In this document: in pieces, positions 1 to 10,117 of the stretch
How positions within the stretch are numbered: position 1 is the stretch's first letter
Layout of the letters: every line of letters starts with the position of its first letter
Assembly (NCBI GenBank): GCA_025769875.1
Contig: JAGFNK010000011.1
Location: 1-64,000 of the forward strand
DNA: 64,000 bases
DNA from: Russula earlei
Taxonomy: Eukaryota > Basidiomycota > Agaricomycetes > Russulales > Russulaceae
Direction of reading: 5' to 3'
The notes under the pieces: generated by a model
What the model was told of the DNA's origin: nothing
Seen by the model: the letters and a program-made list of their open reading frames with translations, nothing else
The model's database searches: none
Position numbers and translations under genes: made by a program

Positions 1-22
1 CATGGCCTCAGCAATCACAGTG

Positions 23-378
23 TGTCATGAACCATTCTCCGGAGAGGGCCCTTGAAGGACCCTTCCTTATGAGAGGAAACCCAGCCTCTATGGTGTCACC
101 CTGTTCACATGAGCAAAAGGGGTGAGTAGAGGTGTCCACAATATCGCGCACGCATTGTCGTGCGAGCGATTCTCGGCACAATCAACATACAGCAAGCCCC
201 ACTTAAGGGCAACGCTTTTAGCAATAAAGGACAGTACTAGGACCTTCCTAAGGACCCTTTAGGATGACTCTAGGTGCTCTACAATAGGCACTAATGCAGT
301 ATCAAAGACCCTGCAACGTGTTATTAGACTAACTCTAATAACTATAGAACGAACTATAAGGCAATACTAAGGACCTAT
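23..378 (+). repeat. 5' LTR of retrotransposon, first segment
   Basis: The segment begins TGTCATGA and matches, inverted, the solo LTR at 4570-4925 almost base for base. It is the U3 start of a 962-bp LTR family. This copy is broken into three pieces: 23-378, about 2145-2461 and 8331/8339-8540. Placed end to end they account for about 870 of the 962 bases. About 90 bases that the solo copy keeps between the first two pieces are missing here. Confidence 0.85.
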
Positions 379-403
379 CTGCCTCATTTAGGGACTGGCG
401 TTG

Positions 404-946
404 CTAGGCATATGGGATGATGAATGAGCGTGGGTTCTGAATGACACTGCCTTGATACTGGCAAAAATGCACCCATCCGTGCTCTACCTTGAGGTGAGCA
501 TACTGTAGCCATATCTGCAGCTGCTGTGAGAGCTGGGACGAGGACAGACAAGAGAGCAGGCTGTTGGGTAAGATGCCAATGACAGGGGGCGATATGCTCA
601 TGTTTACAACTTTTGCCCTTTCTAGGGACAACCACTGAGATTTTTGAATTTGACTCAGTATTGACAAGGCACATGAGCTTGATGTCATGATGTCTGGCTG
701 AATATGTAACTTGAGACAAAATTCTGCATAAACATCCATGTTGGTAGAATAGTGCCCCTGGGACATGAAGACTTGAGAATTAATCATGAGAACAAAGCTC
801 ATAAGGAATGGAACATCAAGAACAACAGTTTGGATGCAGTCACATGATCCACCCATACCCACACAGATGAAGAAACCTTCACCCAACTTCCACAGATGAA
901 ACACACCTGTAATGTGAGGAACAAGTACACCGGCATAGTTATTCAC
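404..946 (-). other. Open frame downstream of the RAD6-like fragment, unrecognised
   Basis: A 180-codon open frame continues directly 3' of the RAD6-like fragment on the same strand. I see no similarity to the E2 C-terminal helices or to another family. It may be chance open sequence or a fused fragment of the mobile element. Open length alone is weak evidence of coding. Confidence 0.15.
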
Positions 947-1365
947 TCAGGTTCCTGCTGAGCTGTTTGGGTTAAGGTCGTGGAGCAAGCTGTGTATGGA
1001 GGTGAGTATGCTCACGACATTGTATGTCAGTGACCATAAGTTCTGGAGTATGTCAAGGCAGAGCTCTCCATTCATGTACATGTTTGGATGGAACATCCAG
1101 GAGAGGAACTTAACTGTTGGCGGCTTATTCAGGTAAGATTCCTCAAATATCAACAAGAGCTTGAAAGTGCCATCTTCAAACAGTGTATCCACTACACAGG
1201 AAGCAGCATAAGGACAACAGTGGATGTGATTCATCAGGATGGGACACACCAGGGCCAAAAATTACCACATTCCATAACATGATGTTATCAGGACATGGAC
1301 TGCCTGAGATCCCCCAGGTGGGTCACTTGAAAGCCACTTAAAATCATGGATGAGACATCACCAGC
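947..1365 (-). pseudogene. RAD6/UBC2-type ubiquitin-conjugating enzyme fragment
   Basis: The minus strand encodes most of a class I E2 UBC fold. It has the DFK-x-L...DPPGG N-terminal helix and loop, [38 protein letters not shown], the MFHPN box and the active-site stretch [10 protein letters not shown] with the catalytic cysteine, then HDLNPNS. This is the RAD6 order and spacing; RAD6 ubiquitinates histone H2B and PCNA. An intron of about 54-58 bp (GTGTGTCC...TGTGTAG) lies between FGP and DTLFEDG, so the copy was made at DNA level and not by retroposition. A frameshift separates DPPGG from SGSP, and the reading frame stops soon after NPNS, before the C-terminal helices. It lies wholly in the insertion that splits the LTR. 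A working RAD6 is expected elsewhere in the genome. Confidence 0.75.
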
Positions 1366-1570
1366 AGTTGGTTGACTAAGGATAGAATGGATTGTGAGCA
1401 GCAATTCCATCAGGGACAAGCAAACCAAACTAACCATGATGGTGGTTATGGGTAAAGTGGAGTGATGGGGGTTTGGGTGTTGGTGCAGCACCTATACTAG
1501 TACTGTGCAACACTGCAAGTGCTAGGATGCCTGCATACCAATGAGCCTTGAACAAGCACATGAAAAGGAA

Positions 1571-2000
1571 CAAGTACTTGCCAGTGTGAATGTTAATGAG
1601 TGGCCCTTGCAAGGATAGCAGCAGAAAGGGAGCCTGAAGGAGAAGCCTTCTCAGCATCCTTGCGAGCAGAGGCAGAATGGCACATTATGGTAGACGACTC
1701 CAAATTGAGCAACCATATGAGTCCATATCCAAATCCGGCACTTCAAAACAGCTCAAAATGGCTCAAGGCTCATTGCTCAAGCTGTTTCAACAAGTACTTG
1801 CCAGTGCAATTGTTTATGAGTGGCCCTTGGGTAAATATAAGGTACAGGACTACAATGGTAACTGAATCCTACTGAGGATAGCAGAAAGGGGACGAGGTAG
1901 ATTCCAGAGGCAGACTGGCAGAGTGGCAGACAACTCTCCAAATCAAGCAACCATATCCAAATCTGGCACTTCAAAACTCCAAATTGGGCACTTCAAAATG
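1571..2000 (+). repeat. Diverged tandem duplication, period about 220 bp
   Basis: The 16-mer CAAGTACTTGCCAGTG occurs at 1571 and again at 1791. Each is followed by the same ordered words: GAGTGGCCCTTG, GGATAGCAG, AGAAAGGG, GAGGCAGA, CAACCATAT and GGCACTTCAAAA. Identity is partial. It belongs to the inserted mobile block. Confidence 0.6.
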
Positions 2001-2144
2001 GCTCAAAACGGCTCACGCTGTTTTGAGTGGCCTCAAGCCGCAAGCTGTTGAATGGCTTACCTTGGCTCAGAAACAGCTCCAGCTTGGCTCAAAATGGTTT
2101 CAAGCTGAGCCAGCGACAGCACTAATTCCATGGACAAAACCACC

Positions 2145-2461
2145 AGTCCTCAGATGACTGGCCCTAAACTAACTAACAGTAAATAAATCAGGTGCTTTGC
2201 ACATGTACTAAGCAGTGATCACATGGACACAAAGGGCTCTTACTCATCAATATGAGCCTTCTTACTCAGCAGCTTACTGAGCATGACTGAGCATGCTCAG
2301 TAAACATACTCTGACTTCTTACTCATCCATCAATTGTGCTTGATAACAAGGTTATGACTTGTTCCCTATTTAGCAGTTCCCTTGTAGTATATAAACACTC
2401 AATAAAGTAGCAGACAGTCTTCAAACTGTCCATTTGATTTGTGGCACTCTATTACTGAGGG
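2145..2461 (+). repeat. 5' LTR, second segment with promoter
   Basis: The segment matches, inverted, the solo LTR at about 4170-4480. It holds a TATA motif (TATATAAA at 2388-2395) followed by CTCAATAAAG, and an imperfect palindrome at 2272-2304. It ends at the 8-bp sequence ACTGAGGG (2454-2461), which was duplicated when the hAT element inserted. Confidence 0.85.
2272..2304. promoter_or_regulatory. LTR palindrome upstream of TATA box
   Basis: GCTTACTGAGCATG pairs with CATGCTCAGTAAAC across a short spacer, about 85 bp upstream of the LTR TATA motif. The solo LTR keeps it as a near-perfect palindrome at 4324-4355. Conservation of both arms in two diverged copies suggests a functional operator or an RNA hairpin, though not which. 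Confidence 0.5.
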
Positions 2462-2649
2462 TAGGGCTGTTCACTGTACCATATTACAGGTATGGCCGTA
2501 TATTTGACAGGTCAAAATGGGTCTACCTGTCCTGACCCCATACCATATATCAACTTACTGTGAACTCAAATGGGATGGTATGGGGGATTGAACGGCCGTA
2601 TTATGGGTAACAGGTCATAAGTTAGGAACTAAACTACTGATACAACACA

Positions 2650-3963
2650 TTCTCATTGCAAGTGCAATTTCTTTTTGACTAGTATAAGGGTCCTGATGGT
2701 CTCCACCTTCAAGCTAGCACGATGGAGAGAGATTGTGTCTCGGCCACCAGAGAAAACACTCTCTACAGCCACTGCAGAAGCTGATGATGACAGTGAGCTG
2801 TGAATAAAAGGAAAGAAAAAAAAGAAAAAGAAAAACTCACCTGGGATGGACAAGATGTCACATGCAAGCCGATACAAGTTGGGAAAAGAAGTTCAGCAGT
2901 GCAACCACCACTGAATTGGATTGCAAGTGTCAAAATCCTCTTGGGGGAGCTTCCAGAACTCAAGGAGTTTGTCGATCAGCACATGAGGTTTCTGGAATCA
3001 AGCAGTAAAATTCTTCTGTGGGGAGCAGTTGAGCATCAAGGTGGTCTGAGTGGATGGGTTAGATGGGGAAGGGCATGGTGCTATCTTGTTTGCATAATGT
3101 GTCTTGTAATACACATGAAGCTTGTTCTTTGCCACTTTGAGGAAAGGTGCAAGATCTTCATTGCCTTCAAACTCATCCAAAAGTGCTGAATATGAGATAC
3201 AAGGGTCCAAAACTCAAGACAGTTTCAGTGTGATAGACAAATGATTCATGAGATGAGACTTATGAGATGCCCACAGATAGAAAGGCGACTCATCAAATTT
3301 ATAATAATATTTACTGAGTTTTAGATGGGCATCAGAGAGGCCTTGAACAAGCCGGGGGGATAAACCCTGTTCCTCATGAAGAATGTCCCTGATTTTGGCC
3401 TGGAGTCCATGGAAGATTGCATGAGTGGAAGAGATCATTGGTTTCTTCGTTGCCAACATTTGAGTAGTGGCAGACTGGAATGACTTCAGCCAGTGCATTA
3501 CCATCTCGATCGCCCTCCAATCTTGCTCAGTCAGGTGATGTTGGATTAAATCTTCATGTTGGTAGATGTAGGTGTTGATAGCTTTGCAATGTTGTAATGC
3601 CCGGCCTAGAACTGTGTCAGATGAGTATGTTTGGACTAAACACCACTTATGAAGCATCTGGTGGGTTGATGACCATCTGGTCTTGACATCTAGAATAAGC
3701 ATGAATGCAGTACTGCCAGCATCCACTAATTCTTCTGAAAGATACATCCGGACTTCCCAAAGCCAGCTTTGCCACTTCTGAGGACTTGAGCAAACCATTC
3801 ATATGACTTTGCGAAGCTGACAGAAAAGAGTCAGGCACAGGTATGAGTGGACAAGGATGTATAGAACACACCTTGGAAATAGCTTCAAAGACATTTTCTT
3901 CACAATCTTCATCATCCACACAAGCATTGCTGTCATCATTGGCCCAAACTGTAACTTCATCTT
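2650..3963 (-). pseudogene. hAT transposase, C-terminal part
   Basis: Read from right to left, the fragments give the RNase H-like core and dimerisation region of a fungal hAT transposase. An acidic stretch (DEVTVWANDD) comes first, then LILDVKTRWSSTHQML (about 3640-3700), the DPCISYSALLDEF block (3150-3210) and the C-terminal dimer region (WWLHRR..FPNLYRLACDILSIPG and VESVFSGGRDTISL, 2690-2935). An intron with GTGAGT...CAG borders separates SIPG from VAVES. Frames change at least near 3790 and 3210, so no intact protein is made. The N-terminal half lies beyond the solo LTR at 4931-6940. Removing the LTR and one 5-bp target copy rejoins the frame exactly (GGNYQ followed by DEVTV). Confidence 0.85.
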
Positions 3964-4925
3964 TGTCAAGACTCACTGTTGAACTATCCAGTTCAAGAGC
4001 AAGGGATAAGCTCGAAGATGAGTCAATAGACGTCCAAGACCGTGTGGGCAAGGAGTAGAGTCCAGAGTAGTAACAAATACCAGAGAGGTATTGTTACTGT
4101 GAGAGTAGAGCAGTCACGCAGAGAAGAGGCCAGGATAGTCACAAGGGGACGGTCCTTAAAGGAGTATCCCAGGGATGGAGAGTGCCATAAACAAATGGAC
4201 AGTCTGAGGACTGTCCGCTACTTTATTGAGCGCTTATATACTACAAGAGAACTGCTAAATAGGGAACAAGTCATAACCTTGTTATCAAGCACAGTAGAGT
4301 GATGAGTAAGAAGTCGGAGGACGCTTACTGAGCATGCTCAGTCATGCTCAGTAAGCCGCTGAGTAAGAAGGCTTCTCTTGATGAGTAAGAGCTTCCATTG
4401 TCCACGTGTTCACTGCTTTAGCGCATGTGCAAGCACCTGATTCATTTCCTGTTAGTTAGTTTAGGGCCAGTCATTTGAGGACTTGTAGTTTGGTTAGGGA
4501 ATAGTGTTATCTTATAAGGCCCTTATATAGTTCTATTAGGGTCCCTAGAGTCGACCCTAATACTTCTATTAAGGTCCTTAGTATTGCCTTATAGTTCGTT
4601 CTATAGTTATTAGAGTTGGTCTAATAACGCGTTGTAGGGCCTTTGATACTAGGTTAGTGCCTACAGTAGAGCTCCTAGGGTCGTTCCAAAGGGTCCTTAG
4701 GAAGGCCCTAATACTGTCTTTTGTTGCTAAAAGGGTTGCCTTTAAGTGGGGCTTGCTGTATGTCGATTGTGCCGAGAATCGCTCGCACAACAATGCGCGC
4801 GCAATATTGTGGACACCTCTACTCACCCCTTTTGCTTGTGTGAACAGGGTGACACCATAGAGGCTGGGTTTCCTCCTATAAGGAAGGGTCCTTCAAGGGC
4901 CCTCTCTGGAGAATGGTTCATGACA
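3964..4925 (-). repeat. Solo LTR, 962 bp, with 5-bp target duplication
   Basis: On the minus strand it runs from TGTCATGAACC (4925) to AGTCTTGACA (3964), with canonical TG...CA ends inside 5-bp inverted TGTCA/TGACA tips. ATCTT flanks it on both sides (3959-3963 and 4926-4930), the 5-bp target duplication of an LTR integrase. The TATA motif (RC of about 4233-4240) and palindrome (4324-4355) match those in the outer LTR. No internal region remains, so a complete element inserted in the hAT transposase gene and was then reduced by LTR-LTR recombination. It is the intact reference for the broken outer copy. Confidence 0.95.
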
Positions 4926-4930
4926 ATCTT

Positions 4931-6940
4931 GATAATTACCTCCACAAGCCACACTCTTCTTGCTATCCCTCTTTGAGATTGCACTGATGGCCTCAAGGAG
5001 CTAGCACACATTAGCATATGACATAAAGGCTATGAGAGTCAATTACAAACCTTGAGTGCAGCAAGATGGATAGTATGAGGCATACATCGCATACAAGAGT
5101 CTCTAGCTGAAAGTCTTATGCCTTCTGCATAACAGCACGCCTCTAAAGTGGTCATCATTGTGTCATTATTGCTGGCATTGTCCATTGTTATTGCAATAAT
5201 CTATACTTTGTCAGTAAAGGATAATCAATATCCTAACAACGTACCCTGCCCTTGAGTCTGTACAGTTCTAAGGTTTCCCAAACCACTTCAGCCATGTTCT
5301 CGCCCGAGTGAGCACCAATCAGCTCCTGGAAATCAATGAGATGCTCCTCTAAATTCCGTGATCAGTGGAGAAGAACATATGAATAAAGGTACACATGCCT
5401 AATTCTCCTTTGTTGGTGACATAATGAGCAACAATTGCCAAGAACACAATGCCATTGCTCAATGTCCATGTGTCAAGGGAGAGACTGACCTTCCCTTCCA
5501 GGGACTGTAATTGAGCATTAGATACGAGTTTTCTGTTAAGCAAGCATGTCTCACCTTAAACATCTCTCATGTATCCTCAACTGTGTCTTCACCCAGCTTC
5601 ATCACGCATCGTTGTATGCCCTGTTGATCAGGCAGATTGAGCTTGGTTCAGGAATGGTGTGCATACTGAAGCATGTTAATAAACTCTGGCTTCTCTACTT
5701 TGTCAAACAACTGATCACATGTGACAATCCACTCAGTAAGAAGATGGTCAAATTTCGAAGAATTAAACGGCTCCTAAAATGATGTTGATCACTGTACATG
5801 AAAATAAATACCATGCAACTCACCATTGTTGCTTGTTCCTGCCTCAGAAATGCCAATGTTATTGTTGATGCTCTTGCGTCAAGAGCCTTGACATATTGTG
5901 CTTGATTGTGACCAGCAAATTCCTTGCAGCCAGAGGCAAACTGCTATCTCATCTTCAGTTGGTGGAGTCTCATGATCTTTAAGAAACATGTAGAGGTTGA
6001 AAAGTGGTTTGAAATGGCTTTGCAGATGACCAAGAAGACCTATAAATTGTGAAAATATGAAGTATTAGTTGAAGTATTAGTTGAAGCCATGACGTACCAT
6101 CTAAATTATGGTTCATCACTTTTGTGATAGTCAAGACTTTCTTGTTTCCATGGTGGCATTGGTAATGTTTGTCGCCTGGCTTACCAGGGCTGCCATCAGC
6201 AGCAAAGCCCACAGCTTCATAAAAGAGGTAGATTGGATTTCTTTTGACCCCCTGAAATAATCAGAGAAGAACATAAACAATCAAGAATGAGTATACCTTT
6301 TTCTGAGATGAACTTGAGCCTTCAAAGCCATTACTCAAAGCCGAGCACCGTAACAGAAGGGCTGGTGACAAATCCCCATCAGGAGCACCATTGGGAGCAT
6401 CATCAATGTTATGGCAGGGTTTCTTCGCAGCTGAGGGCTTGTTGGATGACACCTTGGCTTTACCTTTCCCCTTTGATGACTTTCAAGGGGTTTGGTCTTT
6501 GAAGGCAACATATTGGCGATCTAAAATCTGTGTTAACAGAGGCAACAATCCAGTGGACAAAGACTCACCTCATCACGCATGATCTCAGTGATGGTATTAT
6601 CACTCTCACTACTGGAACCCAAGGACATGGTCAAGGCATATGGCATGTCTTCAGGAACAGATAGCACCTCACACCTGCATTTGTTATATTTTCTCTGATG
6701 AGGCCATGGATGCAAGTCTGATTCAGAAGATGCTTGCTCAGCTTCAATGATTTCCCGCATCCGTGCAGTGTTCCGGGTTCATTGATTTTGTGCTGAGGAG
6801 CCTTTAGCATGTGAGGAAGAGAACAGAGCAGAAACCTACCGGTCTGAACTGTACTTGTGGATGCGATAGGTGTGTCATCATCCTTATCATTGAACCAAAC
6901 AATGTCCAATGCATCTTTTAGAGTCCCATCAGGTTGCAAG
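4931..6940 (-). pseudogene. hAT transposase, N-terminal part with BED finger
   Basis: Reading right to left: LQPDGTLKDALDI at 6900-6939, where the expected first Met codon is TTG; a low-complexity linker (6250-6780); a BED-type zinc-finger region (GKPGDKHYQCHHGNKKVLT, 6120-6190); the core (GKVSLSLDTWTLSNGIVFLA, 5420-5500); then MDNASNNDTMMT and CMPHTIHLAALK (5050-5190). These are the ordered landmarks of fungal hAT transposases that cut and paste by an RNase H-fold domain. Intron-like gaps and frame changes are present. With the lost start codon, the frameshifts and the LTR insertion, the gene is dead. Confidence 0.85.
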
Positions 6941-7896
6941 GCTCATTGATCAGTAGCTGTCTGCAATCCTCAGATTACATCATCATGGATGAATGTTGTA
7001 CTTACCCTCTGAACTACCTCCAATCATCATGATGTGCAGCTGGAGGTGCGACAATGGGTGAATGGGGTGAAAACAAGAGCAGAGTGGAGGTTTTCAACAC
7101 ACCAAAAAAAAATCTGTTGAGTAGATCCCTGAATGCAAAATCAGCTCACAAAGAGATTACCAATGTGGCAAAGGACCCACCTAATCCTGCATGCTGCACT
7201 GAAAAAAACATCATTGTACAATGATCACCCCTTCCCAGCATTGCAATGGATCAAATTTTGGCACCTGAGTATCCACAAACAATCCAGCAACGATCAGTCC
7301 AGCCTAAGCTGTTAAAACTCACGAAACTATCCAACTAAGAGAGAGAAGCATACATATTGCAATAGATGGCTGAATGTTGAGCATGGGACACTGGACAGTG
7401 AAACCTGGGTGTTTATCAGTGCGTGTCATCAGCAGGGCATGTTACGGCATCACGGCCGTAAGAGCGTTAGCTCAAGGTTCAATGGGGCCAAGTCCCTGTG
7501 ACTTGGTTCAAGGGTTCAGTGGGGCCGGCTCAAAGAGGCCGGATCAAGGGTTTAGCGTCTCAAGACTAAGTCAAGGATGACCTAATCCACAGACAGAGTT
7601 GATCTCCTGGTTTCACAGAAGAGGAGGATGATGAAAGAGAAGCAGAGGAGGAAGAGGAACACGAAGGTTCCTTGTGATGAGCTCAGGTCAAGCAAAGTAT
7701 AAGCCAGCGCAACACAAGTTGTGATTGAGAGACAGCACAGGGCAAAGGGATGCGACAGGAAGTGGGACAAAGCTAAGCTTGGGGCATTCCCCAGCTTCTA
7801 CAGGTGCTTAAATACTGTATGTAGCGAGGCTGTACAGTACCATAAGCAGAACAATAGATAAAGATGAGCCAATAGCAAAAGTAACTTGACAGTGGA

Positions 7897-7952
7897 TGAA
7901 ACACAATAAGTGAAACACAATAGGTGAAACACAATAAGTAAAACACAATAGG
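7897..7952 (+). repeat. 14-bp tandem repeat, four units
   Basis: The unit TGAAACACAATAAG/G is repeated four times with single-base changes in the untranslated right part of the hAT element. It lies about 380 bp from the right terminus, a usual place for subterminal repeats that transposases bind. Confidence 0.7.
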
Positions 7953-8330
7953 TGACCATCAGCATCAAGGGATGAAACGATAACCAAGGGGATGAGGGTG
8001 ACAAGAGAACAATAACAAAGGAATTATGGACAGACTGACAAGGGGTAGATCACAACAGGGCAAGTTGTTTGTGACAGTTGTTTTTTGTCACAGTGACAAC
8101 GCCACAACCAGGTGACATTGGCAACATGTGGTCAAGAAATACAGTATATTCCAAATCTAGACTACAAAGTACCCATACAGTATGATGGACGTACACGGCC
8201 ATCAACTGACAAGTCTCAATGGGTAATACCCATCCTGTATCCGTACCATATAAACTCTGCAGCAGTCAGCGAACGGGACAGGTACAGGTCCCATACACCC
8301 ATACATACATGGGTATGGTGCACAGCCCTA

Positions 8331-8540
8331 ACTGAGGGTACTCCTTGGTGACCGCCCTATCTAGTACACTCTGGCTCTCTCCTTCTGTGACCACCTCTCA
8401 CAGCCAGTACCAGTTCCTCTCTGGTACTTGCTACTTGTTTGGACTATACTCTTTGCCAACTTCATTCTTGAACTCAGTGGACTCATCTCTGAACTCTTGT
8501 CTCACTCTTGAACTGGATTGTTCAACAGTGAGTTCTGACA
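8331..8540 (+). repeat. 5' LTR, third segment
   Basis: The LTR resumes after the hAT element with the second copy of ACTGAGGG. It matches the last ~200 bp of the solo LTR in inverted orientation (GGTACTCCTT..., CCTCTCTGGTA, GAACTGGATTGTTCAACAGTGAGT) and ends TTCTGACA at 8540. It is more diverged than the first two pieces. Confidence 0.85.
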
Positions 8541-9960
8541 TATATAAGGACTCTAGTTACATCTCAGAATATCAGTATCTTTTGTTCTGGAAATCTCTCC
8601 TCTGCATGCTACCATAAACTCCAAGCAGAATCAACATCAATGTGTTCAACTCACCTTTGCCTCTTCTTTTACCCTCACCTGTCTCCCCCTTGCCTTTGAC
8701 TTCTTGCGCCCCCACCTCAATGCCTTATCAACTTCACAATCATCTTCAAGCCATGTCACCCCTGCAAACTGGAGAAAACTCTTGCTCTTCATTTCTTCCC
8801 TTTTTCTCCTGGTCTCAACTGCTTCATGTTCTTACTCACATGTCACCTGACATGCTTCACTGGTTCCAGATCTTCCAGCCCTGATCCCAGTCTTGATCTG
8901 GGTTCTGATCCTGATCCCAATGCAGATCAAGCTCATCTGGAATCCAATCAAACTGATGTTGCAGCCAAGCCATTGTTAGGATTTATGTGTGCCCTGGCAG
9001 CAGATTTGGAATCCAAAGTGGTCAACAGGATGTGCTCCAAAATGGCACATCACAATCTTATTACATCAAGATATCCACAGATCATCTCACTTGAAGAGGA
9101 TCTTGCACTCCCAGGATGAATGCTTATCAGAGCTGCACTCTGTCCAGCAGCAGCTCCTTGCCACTCAGGAAGCTCTGGGTCAGGCCCTTAGTGAAATTCT
9201 CTAAGCCAATGCCCATTGCACCTCAATTCACAAGGAGCTTGATATGGTCAAGGAACAACTCAAAAATAGTCAGAAATTAAAAGAGCATGGATCTAAGAAG
9301 ATCAAAGCATGCTTTGTCACATCTAGGGACCTCTGATCTAAATTTGATCAAGAGGATGAGGAGCAGCTACAAAAGGAAAAGGCTGCCAAAGAGAAACAAG
9401 CTCAAAATGCAGAACACAAGCATCATCTGGAATATCAAGCCCATAATAGAGTGTTCATTGGCTGGCTGTCATCCTACAACAAGGATGACCTCCACACACT
9501 CACAAAAGCTCTTATCTGATAAGGGTACCAACTTGGAACTGATATCTCAGATCTCAGATCACTTTAATATTTCCCCTGATCTTCAGAACTATTCAACAAA
9601 TCAATTCACTCTCAGAAGGACAATGAAGTAATGCACCCTGAGGAGCAATGGCAATGAGATCTTCATTATTTCCAGATCAGAATCTCAATCCCTCTGCATA
9701 TCTTCCAAACATGCTTGCATCTTCCAGTTCATATCACATCCCATCCTCCTCTCATACCCAACAACAATATCCCCCAGATAATGCAACTCATCTCTGTACC
9801 ATCCCATACCTTATCCCAGCACTGAAATTCAGAACCTTCAATCTTGGTTATATTCCTTCTAAAACAATTTCTGACTGTGTTCAATCACTTATTCCTATGT
9901 TTATACATTGGTGATTTAATTACTATTAGATCCTTAGAATATGTGAGATTGGTTTATTGA
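8541..9960 (+). mobile_element. Decayed internal region of the outer LTR retroelement
   Basis: Directly after the 5' LTR lies about 1.4 kb of coding-like sequence with several frame breaks. The first part is proline- and serine-rich (8640-8880) and the middle resembles a Gag-like helical protein (8830-9200). A Lys/Gln/Glu-rich coiled coil (about 9340-9440) is followed by a SAP-like helix pair around DDLHTL...LSDKGTNLELISQI (9480-9570), which needs one frame change. The last part is Pro/Ser/Gln-rich (9650-9914). No reverse transcriptase, integrase or 3' LTR is seen. The element is therefore truncated, or it is a non-autonomous type with one structural protein. The right border near 9960 is not defined. 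Confidence 0.5.
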
Positions 9961-10117
9961 GTCTTGAGTGTGCAGCGTCCAAATGCGCTTGCACGTATGC
10001 GCGTGAGAATGTCGTATTCAACTCCCGGTGCCGGTGAAAGCCGAGAGCAACCTGACGGGATTGGGGTGACAGAGCGAACAAGGCGCAAGGATAGTACGGG
10101 TAGCACCATCAGACATT

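Larger units (their letters stand above)
379..2144. mobile_element. Insertion of unknown class inside the 5' LTR
   Basis: This ~1.77 kb block interrupts the LTR relative to the solo copy and replaces about 90 bp of it. It holds a broken RAD6-type E2 gene on the minus strand (947-1365), a diverged tandem duplication (1571-about 2000) and a run rich in GGCTCAAAATGG-like words (1745-2105). I could not find convincing terminal inverted repeats or a target duplication, so the class is unknown. The right edge reads TAGTGCTGTCGCTGGC on the minus strand and the left edge contains TAGGGACTGGCG, which is only weakly hAT-like. Confidence 0.5.
2462..8330 (-). mobile_element. hAT DNA transposon, 5.87 kb, nested
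   Basis: The ends read TAGGGCTGTTCACTGTACC (2462 on) and, on the minus strand from 8330, TAGGGCTGTGCACCATACC. These are hAT-type terminal inverted repeats. Exact 8-bp copies of ACTGAGGG flank the element at 2454-2461 and 8331-8338, which is the hAT signature target size. Subterminal words such as GGTATGG, ACAGGT and GGCCGT recur at both ends. It carries a decayed BED-finger transposase gene on the minus strand and about 1.4 kb of non-coding sequence at its right side. It sits inside the LTR whose ends are at 23 and 8540, and a solo LTR of the same family interrupts it. Without that solo LTR and its extra 5-bp target copy it would be about 4.9 kb. Confidence 0.93.

Noticed and set aside
379..2144. 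hAT-like termini of the insertion (TAGGGACTGGCG / TAGTGCTGTCGCTGGC)
   Set aside because: The 8-bp flanks do not match, and about 90 bp of LTR are missing, so a clean hAT insertion is not supported.
1..4980. The inverted repeat pairing 23-378 with 4570-4925 as terminal repeats of one ~4.9 kb DNA transposon
   Set aside because: The hAT element's own inverted ends and 8-bp target copies, plus the TG...CA ends and 5-bp target copy of the solo LTR, explain the pairing as two LTR copies in opposite orientation.
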